This document shows positions 46,001 to 53,841 of a DNA stretch of 64,000 bases, in pieces. Below the pieces are notes generated by a model, which did no database searches, was not told the origin of the DNA, and saw only the letters and a program-made list of their open reading frames with translations. This DNA is from Alistipes sp. dk3624. GTDB lineage: Bacteria > Bacteroidota > Bacteroidia > Bacteroidales > Rikenellaceae. The first letter of the stretch is position 1. Every line of letters begins with the position of its first letter. The stretch spans positions 1,984,001 to 2,048,000 of the forward strand of contig NZ_CP045651.1 in the NCBI RefSeq assembly GCF_009557455.1. The letters run 5' to 3'. The position numbers were made by a program, and so were the translations under genes.

Positions 46001-46419
46001 TCGCGGAGCTGCTGCTGGCCGACGACTTTTTCGGCCAGCGCTTCCGGATAGGTGCAGAGCGCCAGCGCGCCGCCGTCGTTGTTTTTTACGGCGTTCAGCG
46101 CCGCCGTTCGCTGTACGATCCCCGACGGATCTTCCTGTCCGAATTGGATCGAACGTTTGTAGCCGGTCGGGAAAAACAGCAGTCGTTCTTCGCCCAGCAG
46201 CGGAAACAGATCGTTGTACAAGTAGCCCGCCGCGTCCCGGTCTTCCATGACGAAGACGTGCAGCCCTCCGGTTTGCCGCACGGCTGCTGCCGCGACCAGC
46301 GACAGCGACGATCCGGCCAGCGAAGCCAGTCCGACGCTGCGGCCGGGACGGATCTCCGCGGCCAGTTGCCGGTAAGCTTTTTCGCCGGTAAAAAGTTGCA
46401 GCAGTTCGTCGGTGGTCAT
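43069..46419 (-). CDS. mfd: transcription-repair coupling factor Mfd
   Basis: Mfd removes RNA polymerase stalled at DNA lesions and recruits UvrA. The 1116-residue length is full. In order there is a UvrB-like N-terminal part, the RNA polymerase-interaction/CarD-like domain (LKVGDYVVHIDHGVGRFGGL, near 450), the DNA translocase with GDVGFGKT and DEEQKFGV, the helicase C domain (RVGRSNRKAFCY) and the C-terminal TRCF domain. It lies 8 bases after the RNase G gene on the same strand. Confidence 0.97.
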   Translation of the reverse strand: MTTDELLQLFTGEKAYRQLAAEIRPGRSVGLASLAGSSLSLVAAAAVRQTGGLHVFVMEDRDAAGYLYNDLFPLLGEERLLFFPTGYKRSIQFGQEDPSGIVQRTAALNAVKNNDGGALALCTYPEALAEKVVGQQQLRESILTLRRGDRLSTAFVEEILTTNRFERVDFVYEPGQYSVRGGIIDIFSFSSNVPYRIDFFGDEIDSIRPFDISTQLSTGKLAEVEIVPNLKDIANASARVSFATFAGQAVYWIADGEYTLKRFNDIRTKILGDLENPSEIDRMVTSRKEFLENSGKATFILLNDNITERAADVRIAFNTSPQPQFNKNFELLAEDITRNRENGYETFFLTENKAQLERLGNIFNSIGAKQVRFGSVPLTLHAGFIDHISQKCFYTDHQIFDRYQRYRIRGELDRSESLTIQELNSLKVGDYVVHIDHGVGRFGGLTRTVENGKVHEAIKLVYRDNDVLLVNVHALHRISKYKDKESEPPKIYKLGSGAWQRMKLNTKKAVKDIARELIALYAKRKASEGFAYSPDSYLQHELEASFIYEDTPDQQTATQLVKQDMESRTPMDRLICGDVGFGKTEIAIRAAFKAVTDSKQVAVLVPTTILALQHYRTFNDRLKEFPVRIEHLSRVKSAKEVRQIADDLAAGKIDILVGTHKLLGKSIEFKDLGLLIIDEEQKFGVAAKEKLRHLKANIDTLTMTATPIPRTLQFSLMGSRDLSVISTPPPNRQPIATESHLFDEEIIREAIGYELSRNGQVYFVHNRVETIGNIERLVRKLCPEARVGVGHGQMNPQQLEQLMMDFIYGEFDVLVATSIIESGVDVPNANTIIIDNAQNFGLSDLHQLRGRVGRSNRKAFCYLLTPPDEMLSSDARRRLRAIEEFSDLGAGFNIAMQDLDIRGAGNLLGGEQSGFIADIGFETYQKILNEAIAELREEEFAKTGETPGETAPPQPATYISDTQIDTDREAFIPDAYISSSAEKIRLYRELDHITDDRRLALFEKNLIDRFGPVPEATRELFDIVRMRWVCIELGFEKAIVKNGIMILKFIENQHSAYYKSTVFGNILKIATRPDSKFIFKQNNNKLSIVVRNIKNISEATANLCELAAKVHGEGVV

Positions 46420-46427
46420 GGTGCGGT

Positions 46428-47972
46428 TCAGAACAATTCTTCGTCCTTCCGGTTGAAATAACGGGTTTCGATGATGCCGGTGGTCGTGTTTTTAACGATG
46501 CGGATGGCGCACCGGTATTTCAGCATCCAGCGCAGCCGCAGCGAGAATACCCCTTTGGTCAGGAAGGCGGCTACGACCGGGTTGACTCGGAGCTTGATGT
46601 AGTCGAGTTTTTTCTCTTTCGCGTAGTAGGCGATCTGTTTTTCGATTTGCGTATCGAGCAGCGCGGCCGGCGTGACCAGTCCGGTGCCGTGGCAGGCCGG
46701 GCAGGTTTCGCGCATGTCGATGTGCGTCTCGGGACGCACCCGTTGGCGGGTGATCTGCATCAGGCCGAATTTCGATAGCGGCAGGATGGTGTGCTTGGCG
46801 CGGTCGTTCGCCATCATCTCGCGCATCTTTTCGACCAGCGCCGTGCGGTTTTCGCTTTTGTGCAGGTCGATGAAGTCGATCACGATGATACCGCCCATAT
46901 CCCGCAGGCGCAACTGCCGCGCGATCTCGGCCGCCGCCGCCAGGTTGACGTCCATGGCCGTCTGCTCCTGGTCGTTGTCCACTTTGGCGCGGTTGCCGCT
47001 GTTGACGTCCACCACGTGTAGCGCTTCGGTATGTTCGATGATCAGGTAGGCTCCCTTTTTCAGCGAGACGTATTTGCTGAAAAGCGACATGATCTGTTTC
47101 GATACGTCGAAATTGTCGAAAATGGGAACGTTGCCTTTATAGAGCTTGACGATTTTTTCCTTTTCCGGAGCGATCGTGCGAATGTATTCGCGCACTTCTT
47201 CGTAGACGGTCTGGTCGTCGATGCAAATGCTGCTGAACGAACCGTTCAGCAGATCGCGTATGATGGTGGTCGTTCGGTTCTCTTCGTTGAGGATCAGGGC
47301 GGGAGCCGTACTGTTGCGGACGCCCGATATGACTTTTTTCCAGCGTTCGATCAGCGACAGGATGTCGTGCTTGATCTCTTCGTCCTGCTGTCCCATCGCC
47401 GCGGTGCGGATGATCACGCCGTAGTTGTTCGGCAGCACTTCCGATGCGATGCGCTTGAGCCGTTTGCGCTCTTCGGCCGAACGGATTTTCTGCGAAATGG
47501 ATACCTTGTTCGAAAACGGGATCAGTACGACGTTGCGCCCCGCGAGCGACATGTCGCAGGTCAGACGGGGCCCTTTCGTCGAGATGGCCTCTTTGGCGAT
47601 TTGTACCAGGATCGATTGTCCGCTGGCGATGAATCCGGATATTTTCCCGTTCTTGCCCATCGCCTTGTCGAGGCGCATGGTTTCGAAGTTCGGGATTTTC
47701 TTGTTGTTGGTCAGTATGTTGACCAGCTTCTGCTGGGTGGTGAACTGAGGGCCGAGATCCAGGTAGTGGATGAATGCGTCTTTTTCGTATCCTACGTTGA
47801 CGAACGCGGCGTTCAACCCGGGCATGATCTTCTTGACTTTTCCCAGATAGATATCGCCGACGGCAAATCCCGTTTTGCATTTTTCCTTGTTCAGTTCGAC
47901 AAGCTGTTTGTCTTCGAACAGGGCGATGGTGATTTCGTTGGAGGTTACATTGATTATTAATTCTTTATTCAT
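46428..47972 (-). CDS. rng: ribonuclease E/G
   Basis: RNase G/E cleaves single-stranded A/U-rich RNA in rRNA maturation and mRNA turnover. The 514-residue product fits RNase G. It has the S1-like domain (residues ~35-125), the catalytic DVNSGNRAKVDNDQ with the first catalytic Asp, VIDFIDLHK with the second, and the zinc-link CPACHGTG that joins dimers. It lacks the long RNase E scaffold. It is upstream of mfd. A strong terminator separates it from the HU transcript. Confidence 0.95.
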   Translation of the reverse strand: MNKELIINVTSNEITIALFEDKQLVELNKEKCKTGFAVGDIYLGKVKKIMPGLNAAFVNVGYEKDAFIHYLDLGPQFTTQQKLVNILTNNKKIPNFETMRLDKAMGKNGKISGFIASGQSILVQIAKEAISTKGPRLTCDMSLAGRNVVLIPFSNKVSISQKIRSAEERKRLKRIASEVLPNNYGVIIRTAAMGQQDEEIKHDILSLIERWKKVISGVRNSTAPALILNEENRTTTIIRDLLNGSFSSICIDDQTVYEEVREYIRTIAPEKEKIVKLYKGNVPIFDNFDVSKQIMSLFSKYVSLKKGAYLIIEHTEALHVVDVNSGNRAKVDNDQEQTAMDVNLAAAAEIARQLRLRDMGGIIVIDFIDLHKSENRTALVEKMREMMANDRAKHTILPLSKFGLMQITRQRVRPETHIDMRETCPACHGTGLVTPAALLDTQIEKQIAYYAKEKKLDYIKLRVNPVVAAFLTKGVFSLRLRWMLKYRCAIRIVKNTTTGIIETRYFNRKDEELF

Positions 47973-48071
47973 CAGTTGTTTGAGGTTTCGTCACGATCCG
48001 CCGTCGTCGCTTGGCGATCCTTTGCGCGGGCGGTCGTGGGGGAGAAGTGATCACTGGCTGTTTATTATGCA

Positions 48072-48108
48072 ATAAACCTAAAGACCCCGAAGGGCTCTTT
48101 AGGTTTAT
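48072..48108 (-). terminator. long intrinsic terminator after HU and the ribosomal peptide
   Basis: A 13-bp stem (ATAAACCTAAAGA with its complement) continues past one C/C mismatch to three more pairs around a GAA loop. A second dyad TTTATT/AATAAA at 48061-48076 overlaps its end. It lies 28 bases after the small-peptide stop and before rng. Confidence 0.85.
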
Positions 48109-48136
48109 AATACTAAAGATGCATAAAATATGCGAC

Positions 48137-48229
48137 CTACTTTTTCTTTTTGTGTCTGTCTTTTCTCAGACGTTTTTTCCGTTTGTGGGTAGACATTTTA
48201 TGCCTTTTCCTTTTTTTACCGCTTGGCAT
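48137..48229 (-). CDS. 30-residue AURKAIP1/COX24-type ribosomal peptide (bS22-like)
   Basis: Translation gives a 30-residue, extremely basic peptide beginning MPSGKKRKRHKM and ending RHKKKK, mostly Lys, Arg and His. It matches the tiny Bacteroidota proteins annotated as AURKAIP1/COX24-domain, related to mitochondrial mS38 and to mycobacterial bS22 of the small subunit. The match rests on recalled family pattern, not on a search. The gene sits 27 bases after HU on the same strand and before a strong terminator, so both are probably co-transcribed. The gene is too short for routine ORF thresholds. Confidence 0.85.
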   Translation of the reverse strand: MPSGKKRKRHKMSTHKRKKRLRKDRHKKKK

Positions 48230-48256
48230 GATTGAAAAATTTAATAAATAAGGTTA

Positions 48257-48541
48257 CTATTTGGTGTTAGCTTTCACCTTGCCCGCAAAGCTCTTGGCCG
48301 GTTTGAACGCCGGGATGTTGTGGGCAGGAATTGTGATCGTCGTATTTTTCGAGATGTTACGGGCTACTTTTTCAGCTCTTTTCTTAACGATGAAGCTGCC
48401 GAAACCTCTCAGGTATACGTTCTTATTGGCCGTCAGCGAATCTTTGATGCTTTCCATGAAAGATTCCACGATCTGCTGCACCTGCGCCTTTTCGACGCCC
48501 GTGCTTTTTGCGATTTCATTAACGATGTCCGCCTTAGTCAT
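48257..48541 (-). CDS. HU-family DNA-binding protein
   Basis: HU dimers bend and compact DNA. The 94-residue product has the N-terminal helices (TKADIVNEIAKSTGV), the LRGFGSFIVKKR motif and the beta-arm region around ARNISKNTTITIPA with a conserved NIPAFKP end. The arm has the usual IPA segment. Several HU paralogues occur in Bacteroidales, so no more exact name is given. A promoter box is 50 bases upstream. The 30-residue peptide gene follows. Confidence 0.93.
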   Translation of the reverse strand: MTKADIVNEIAKSTGVEKAQVQQIVESFMESIKDSLTANKNVYLRGFGSFIVKKRAEKVARNISKNTTITIPAHNIPAFKPAKSFAGKVKANTK

Positions 48542-48591
48542 AATTACAAGTATTTTTAGTTTAACTTATTTTCAAAACTCCCGCTGGAGTG

Positions 48592-48599
48592 CAAAGATA
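48592..48599 (-). promoter_or_regulatory. -7 promoter element for HU
   Basis: The minus strand reads TATCTTTG, a strong TAnnTTTG match, 50 bases before the HU start. A TTG lies 17 bases further upstream at 48617-48619 and could be a -33 box. Confidence 0.65.
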
Positions 48600-48951
48600 C
48601 ATTTAATTTTTGATTCCAACGATAAAAACAACTTTTTTTTTGGATTTCCGAGCGCGCTAACTCTTTCTGTCCTATTTCGTTTCTATACCCTGAGGTTTCG
48701 CAAAAATCAGCCCAAAAATCACGGCCGGCCCGATTTCCGTTTATAAATCTTATTCTGAGACGAATAACCGTTCTGTGGAAGGGTAAGTCGCTGTCTGTTA
48801 GATTCGTGTCTTTCGGCGCCTGCCGTAAGTATAACGCGGCAAAACGTTTTATAGTCTTTCAGCAGGCAATAAACGGCTGATTTTTGCATTATAATCGAAA
48901 CAAACGGCCGCATTACGGACTTTGTATTCGGTGGGTTGGCTGGAAAATAAT

Positions 48952-48978
48952 TATCTTTGTTAGTAAAATTCGGAGGAG
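48952..48978 (+). promoter_or_regulatory. porX promoter -7 box and GGAGGAG ribosome site
   Basis: TATCTTTG at 48952-48959 is a -7 match. GGAGGAG at 48972-48978 sits two bases before the ATG at 48981. A full Shine-Dalgarno site is uncommon in Bacteroidota and supports this start over a TTG at 48957, which lies inside the promoter box. The 2-base spacing is shorter than usual. Confidence 0.6.
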
Positions 48979-48980
48979 TT

Positions 48981-50534
48981 ATGAGCGGTGCTAAAATTTT
49001 ATGGGTGGACGACGAGATTGATCTGCTGAAACCCCATATCCTGTTTTTGAAGGGAAAAGGTTATGACGTGGAGACCTGCAACAACGGTTACGATGCGATC
49101 GACCTGGTGGCTGCGCGGCAGTTCGACCTGGTGATCCTCGACGAGATGATGCCGGGGCTGACGGGGCTCGAAACGCTGCCCCGGATCAAGGAGTTGCGGC
49201 CGATGACCCCGGTGATCATGGTTACCAAAAGCGAGGAGGAGAACATCATGGACAAAGCGGTCGGATCGAAGATCGCCGACTACCTGATCAAGCCGGTTAA
49301 TCCGAATCAGGTGTTGCTGTCGATCAAAAAGAACGTCCACAGCCAGCAGTTGGTCACCGAACAGACCACGGCCGATTACCGCAGCGAGTTCGGGCGCATT
49401 TCGTCGTCGTTCGCCGATGCGCGGACGTTCGCCGATTGGGTGCAGATCTACCGCAAGCTGTATAACTGGGAGATGGAGCTCTCCGAATCGACCGATCCGG
49501 GCGTCCGCGAGATTCTCTCTTACCAGAAGAACGAAGCGAACAACGAATTTGCCAAATTTATCAAAAACCGTTATCTGGACTGGTTCGCGAAGCCCGACGA
49601 CGATACGCCGGTGATGTCGCAGAACCTGATTCGCAAAAAAGTGTTCCCGGTGGTGGACGCCGCTCCGAAGACTACGTTTTTTCTGATCGACAATTTCCGG
49701 TACGACCAGTGGCGGGTGATCCAGCCGGTGCTGCACAGTCTGTTCGAAGTTGAAAAGGAGGATTTTTACTGTAGCATCCTGCCGACGGCGACACAGTACG
49801 CGCGCAATGCGATCTTTGCCGGACTGATGCCGGGCGCGATCGACAAGATCATGCCCGACCTGTGGCTGAACGACGATGAAGAAGGCGGTAAAAACCAGCA
49901 CGAAGAGGATTTCCTGCGCCGCCAAATCCAGTCGCAGGGGAAGGGATACAGCCTGTTTTTCGACAAGATCGTCAAGACGGATTCCGGGAAACGACTGATC
50001 GAGAATATCGACAAGGTACATAATGCCGATTTCTCGGTGATCGTTTACAATTTCCTCGATATTCTGTCCCATGCCCGCACCGAGACGCAGATTATCCGCG
50101 ACCTGGCCGAGGACGAAGCGGCTTTTCGTTCGCTGACCCGCTCGTGGTTCGAGCATTCCGACCTGTTGGAGCTGATGCGGCTGCTGGCCGAGCGCGGCCA
50201 TACGATCATCATCACGTCGGATCACGGTACGATCCAGGTGGATAATCCGGTGCGCGTGCAGGGCGACCGCGCGACTTCGTCGAACCTGCGCTACAAGACT
50301 GGGCGCAACCTCGGCTTCAATCAGAAAGAAGTTTTTGCGATCACCAAGCCGGAGCTGGCGCACCTGCCGAAGTCGAACATCACGTCGACTTACATTTTCG
50401 CCTACAACCGCGATTTCTTCGTTTATCCGAACAATACGAATCAGTTCGTCCGCTATTACAACAATACGTTCCAGCACGGCGGCATTTCGATGGAAGAGAT
50501 GATCGTGCCGTTCCTGGTGTTGAAACCTCGATAA
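48981..50534 (+). CDS. porX: PorX-like response regulator with PglZ domain
   Basis: The 517-residue product joins a receiver domain (acidic pocket WVDDE at 8-12, phosphoacceptor Asp54 in VILDEMMPG, Lys104 in YLIKPVNP) to a PglZ alkaline-phosphatase-like domain. This is the layout of PorX, which with PorY and SigP controls type IX secretion in Porphyromonas and has phosphodiesterase activity. The PglZ part contains TSDHGTIQVDN and a QHGG motif. No PorY, SigP or T9SS core gene is in the window, so the role here may be wider. It has its own promoter. The creatininase-like gene follows after 16 bases. Confidence 0.9.
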   Translation: MSGAKILWVDDEIDLLKPHILFLKGKGYDVETCNNGYDAIDLVAARQFDLVILDEMMPGLTGLETLPRIKELRPMTPVIMVTKSEEENIMDKAVGSKIADYLIKPVNPNQVLLSIKKNVHSQQLVTEQTTADYRSEFGRISSSFADARTFADWVQIYRKLYNWEMELSESTDPGVREILSYQKNEANNEFAKFIKNRYLDWFAKPDDDTPVMSQNLIRKKVFPVVDAAPKTTFFLIDNFRYDQWRVIQPVLHSLFEVEKEDFYCSILPTATQYARNAIFAGLMPGAIDKIMPDLWLNDDEEGGKNQHEEDFLRRQIQSQGKGYSLFFDKIVKTDSGKRLIENIDKVHNADFSVIVYNFLDILSHARTETQIIRDLAEDEAAFRSLTRSWFEHSDLLELMRLLAERGHTIIITSDHGTIQVDNPVRVQGDRATSSNLRYKTGRNLGFNQKEVFAITKPELAHLPKSNITSTYIFAYNRDFFVYPNNTNQFVRYYNNTFQHGGISMEEMIVPFLVLKPR

Positions 50535-50550
50535 CCGACCGTTTGCCGTT

Positions 50551-51351
50551 ATGGAGAATCCCGATGAATGCGGCGTCGATCTTACCCGCTGCTGCTATGC
50601 TGACCTCAGGGGCGGAACGTACCGTCTGGCGGTGTTGCCTTGGGGCGCTACGGAGCCGCACAACCTGCACCTGCCGTATCTGACCGATTGCTTGCTGGCG
50701 CAGAGCCTGGCCGTCGACGCGGCGGCGAGGCTGTGGCGCGAACGCCGCGTTCGCGCGGTCGTGCTGCCGCCCGTTACGCTGGGGGCGCAGAATCCGGGAC
50801 AGTGGGACAAGCCGTTTTGTCTGCATGCCCGCTACGAAACCCAGCGCGCCGTGTTGGGCGACATCGTCGCTTCGCTGCGGCGGCAAGGGCTTTCGCGGCT
50901 GATCGTGCTGAACGGACATGGCGGCAATTCGTTCCGTAACATGGTGCGCGATCTGGCGTTCGAATACCCCGATTTCCTGATCGCTGTTTCCGATTCGTTC
51001 GGGATCGTTCCGCAGCGGGATTTTTTCGAGGAAAGGGACGACCACGCCGGGGAAATGGAGACTTCGCTGATGATGCATTACCATCCGGAACTGGTGGATA
51101 TCGAACGCGCCGGCGACGGCCGTTCGGAGCCGTTCGCCGTGGAGTCGTTGAACGACCGGACGGCATGGGTGCCGCGCGATTGGAACCGGGTGTCGGAGGA
51201 TACGGGCATCGGCAATCCGCTGAAATCTTCGCCCGAAAAGGGGGCGCGTTACGCCGAAGCGGTCGTCGACCGGCTGGTGCGGTTGTTCGCCGACCTCGCC
51301 GCGCCCGACGGCATTTACGGAGAGCGACGCCCGGAAACAGATCGTTTTTAA
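50551..51351 (+). CDS. creatininase-family amidohydrolase
   Basis: The 266-residue product has the metal-binding pattern of creatininase-family enzymes: Glu35, His37 and Asp46 in WGATEPHNLHLPYLTD, then NGHGGN and DDHAGEMETS. The family includes creatinine amidohydrolase, MftE peptidase and formamidopyrimidine hydrolases. Nothing fixes the substrate; no mycofactocin genes are near. It is 16 bases after porX and may be co-transcribed with it. Confidence 0.85.
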   Translation: MENPDECGVDLTRCCYADLRGGTYRLAVLPWGATEPHNLHLPYLTDCLLAQSLAVDAAARLWRERRVRAVVLPPVTLGAQNPGQWDKPFCLHARYETQRAVLGDIVASLRRQGLSRLIVLNGHGGNSFRNMVRDLAFEYPDFLIAVSDSFGIVPQRDFFEERDDHAGEMETSLMMHYHPELVDIERAGDGRSEPFAVESLNDRTAWVPRDWNRVSEDTGIGNPLKSSPEKGARYAEAVVDRLVRLFADLAAPDGIYGERRPETDRF

Positions 51352-51373
51352 CGGATTCGTCCGGAATTTTTCG

Positions 51374-51381
51374 TAGCTTTG
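51374..51381 (+). promoter_or_regulatory. -7 promoter element for the DUF4838 gene
   Basis: TAGCTTTG matches TAnnTTTG, 67 bases before the ATG at 51449. TTTTT near 51345 may be a poor -33 box. Confidence 0.55.
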
Positions 51382-51448
51382 TAAACGGCGGCCGGCGTCG
51401 CGCCCGAGGGCGTCGTCGGTTTGCCTACAATCGCTAACCTTTTCCGCT

Positions 51449-53260
51449 ATGAAAAATATTCTGCTTGTCTTTTGCCTGCTGGCGGCCGGAACCGGTTTCG
51501 TCCGCGCCGGCGGACTGACGCTCGCCTCGCACGGTAAGAGCGGTTATGTAATTATCATTCCCGAAAAAGCCACCCCGGTCGAGAAAAAAGCGGCCGACGA
51601 GTTCCGGCGGCTGTTCGCGCTGAGTTCTTCGGTCGAACTGCCCGTCTGTACCGACGCCCGCCGTCCTTCGGCGCGGGAGATCGTGATCGGCAATACGTCG
51701 CGGTCGAATTCCGCCGCCGATACTTCCGGCCTGCAGCAGGACGGGTTCGTGATCCGCACCGACCGCAAATCGCTCTCGATCCGCGGCGGCAGCGAAAAGG
51801 GGGTGTTGTACGGCGTTTATACGTTTTTCGACAAATACCTCGGTTACCGCTGTTATTCGCCGACCGTGTTCAAATATCCGACGCTCGCGAAGGTGACGGT
51901 CGCAGCCGGGATCGCCGACCGCCAGGTGCCGGTCAACCTCTACCGGAACGTCTTTTACGAAGTGGCCGACGATCCGTTCTATGCGGATTGGCATAAGCTC
52001 GATCACATGAAACCCGACTGGGGCATGTGGGTGCATACGTTCGCGCAGTTGCTGCCGCCCGACCGGTATTTTGCGGAACATCCGGAATATTACGCCCTGG
52101 TCGACGGCAAACGGGTCGGCATGCAGGCCGACGGTCACCTTTGCGCGCAGTTGTGCTTGACCGACCCGGACGTGCTGGAGACGGTCGTCGAAAACCTCGG
52201 CGACAGGATGCGCGAGCAGCCCGACGCCCTTTATTGGTCGGTCAGTCAGAACGACACCTATGCCGAGCACGGCTATAACTGCGCCTGTCCCTCCTGCCGG
52301 GAGTTGGACGAGCAGGCCGGCGCTCCGAGCGGTTCGGTCGTCGCTTTCGCCAACCGCGTGGCCGCCCGGTTCCCGGACAAAATGATTTCGACGCTTGCCT
52401 ACCGTTACAGTCGTACGGCCCCGAAAGGAATTCGCCCGGCCGACAACGTCAATATCATGCTGTGCGACATCGAGTGCAACCGCCATCGGCCGATCGAAAC
52501 CGATCCGACCAGCCGGGCGTTCCGCACCGATTTCGAGGAGTGGGGGAAAATCGCCAAAAGCATCCTGATGTGGGATTACGTGATTCAGTTTTCGAATCTG
52601 ATGGCCCCGTATCCGAACCTGCGCACGTTGCAGCCGAACATGCAGTATTTCGTTCGCAACGGCGTGACGGCCCAGTTTCAGCAAGGCAATATCAGCAAAG
52701 GCGGTGAATTCTGCGAATTGCGGCCTTACTTGGTGGCCCGGCTGCTGTGGAATCCCGATGTCGATATCCGCGCCGAACTGGCCGATTTCCTGTCCGGGTA
52801 TTACGAGGAAGCGGGGCCGCATATTGCGGCTTATATCGACCTGATGCACGACGAACTCGAAAAGTCGGGCCTGCCGCTGACTATTTACGGCAAGCCGTAC
52901 GATCATTACGAGAAGGGATATATGCGTCCGGAGCTTTTTGCCCGTTACGAAGTCCTGTTCGACGAAGCCGAAAAAGCGGTCGTATCGAAACCCGACGTGC
53001 TCGAACGGGTGCGGGTGGCTCGCCTGCCGCTGACCTTTTCGCTTTTCGAGATCGCCAAGGCGCGCGGTACCGCCGAAGACCGGGTGTTCGAACAGGCGGA
53101 CGGCCGCTGGAGGGTGCGTCCCGAAATAACGGTCCTGCTGGACGATTTCCATGCGTTATGCAATAAAGTGAAGATTCGGCATTTCGTCGAAGGAGGCGTG
53201 TCGCCCGACGAGTATTGCCGGCAGACCCGTGAGGCGCTGGAAGCGGCGACCCGGAAATAA
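51449..53260 (+). CDS. secreted DUF4838 protein, glycoside-hydrolase-like
   Basis: The 603-residue product has a signal peptide (ending ~residue 20) and an N-terminal domain like the alpha-glucuronidase N-terminal domain (residues ~25-125, VEKKAADEFRRLFALSSSVE). A DUF4838 TIM-barrel-like region follows, with YWSVSQNDTYAEHGYNC and CACPSCRELD. The Cys pair CACPSC could bind metal or form a disulfide. DUF4838 proteins are widespread in Bacteroidota glycan loci, but their substrate is not firmly known. It has its own promoter. tsaE follows after 125 bases. Confidence 0.8.
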   Translation: MKNILLVFCLLAAGTGFVRAGGLTLASHGKSGYVIIIPEKATPVEKKAADEFRRLFALSSSVELPVCTDARRPSAREIVIGNTSRSNSAADTSGLQQDGFVIRTDRKSLSIRGGSEKGVLYGVYTFFDKYLGYRCYSPTVFKYPTLAKVTVAAGIADRQVPVNLYRNVFYEVADDPFYADWHKLDHMKPDWGMWVHTFAQLLPPDRYFAEHPEYYALVDGKRVGMQADGHLCAQLCLTDPDVLETVVENLGDRMREQPDALYWSVSQNDTYAEHGYNCACPSCRELDEQAGAPSGSVVAFANRVAARFPDKMISTLAYRYSRTAPKGIRPADNVNIMLCDIECNRHRPIETDPTSRAFRTDFEEWGKIAKSILMWDYVIQFSNLMAPYPNLRTLQPNMQYFVRNGVTAQFQQGNISKGGEFCELRPYLVARLLWNPDVDIRAELADFLSGYYEEAGPHIAAYIDLMHDELEKSGLPLTIYGKPYDHYEKGYMRPELFARYEVLFDEAEKAVVSKPDVLERVRVARLPLTFSLFEIAKARGTAEDRVFEQADGRWRVRPEITVLLDDFHALCNKVKIRHFVEGGVSPDEYCRQTREALEAATRK

Positions 53261-53294
53261 AGTCGAAACGAATGTTCCGGGAAACCGGAGTTTG

Positions 53295-53326
53295 TTGTGG
53301 AATTCGAAAGGAAACGTTTATCTTTG
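53295..53326 (+). promoter_or_regulatory. promoter for tsaE
   Basis: TTG at 53295-53297 and TATCTTTG at 53319-53326 are 21 bases apart, fitting the -33/-7 consensus. They lie 60 bases before the tsaE ATG. Confidence 0.7.
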
Positions 53327-53385
53327 CCCCGTATCCCGGAAAGTACCGGAAACGGCGAGTCGCTGAATTTTGATAAAACGATTTT

Positions 53386-53808
53386 ATGATACTGAAGATA
53401 GGTTCGACGGACGATCTGCCCAAGGCGGCGGCCGCGATTCTGGAGTCGCTCGACGGACGTTCCGTCGTGGCTTTCCGCGGCGAAATGGGAGCCGGCAAGA
53501 CGACGTTGATCCGTGCGATCTGCGATGCGCTGGGCGTAACCGATACGGTGACCAGCCCGACGTTCGCCATCGTCAACGAATATCGCGGAGAGGGGATTCC
53601 GCCGGTGTATCATTTCGATTTTTACCGGATCGACCGGATCGAGGAGGCTTTCGATTTCGGGTACGAGGAGTATTTCTACGGCGGCGACCTGTGCCTGGTC
53701 GAGTGGCCCGAAAAGATTGAAAGCCTGCTGCCGGACGATGCGATGACGGTACGTATCGAAGTGACCGGCGAGGATTCGCGGACGATCGAGATCGATCCTC
53801 AGGACTGA
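53386..53808 (+). CDS. tsaE: tRNA threonylcarbamoyladenosine ATPase TsaE
   Basis: TsaE is the ATPase of the TsaBDE complex that makes t6A37 in ANN-decoding tRNAs. The 140-residue product has Walker A GEMGAGKTT (32-40), the TSPTFAIVNEY motif, HFDFYRI and VEWPEKI, all standard. TsaB and TsaD are not in the window. A promoter lies upstream. The secreted orphan gene follows after 33 bases and may be co-transcribed. Confidence 0.96.
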   Translation: MILKIGSTDDLPKAAAAILESLDGRSVVAFRGEMGAGKTTLIRAICDALGVTDTVTSPTFAIVNEYRGEGIPPVYHFDFYRIDRIEEAFDFGYEEYFYGGDLCLVEWPEKIESLLPDDAMTVRIEVTGEDSRTIEIDPQD

Positions 53809-53841
53809 GACGAATTGAAAGACTGATTAAGGTTAAACTAT

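Larger units (their letters stand above)
48542..48980. other. 439-base intergenic region between HU and porX
   Basis: It carries the HU promoter (48592-48599), the porX promoter (48952-48959) and the porX ribosome site. Between them I see no supported gene. Dyads such as TTATTC/GAATAA near 48750-48768 are short. Two long stop-free stretches have no family features. A small RNA remains possible but is not supported. Confidence 0.5.

Noticed and set aside
48719-48913. 64-codon minus-strand frame between HU and porX
   Set aside because: No promoter box at a sensible distance, no motif, and composition like non-coding sequence.
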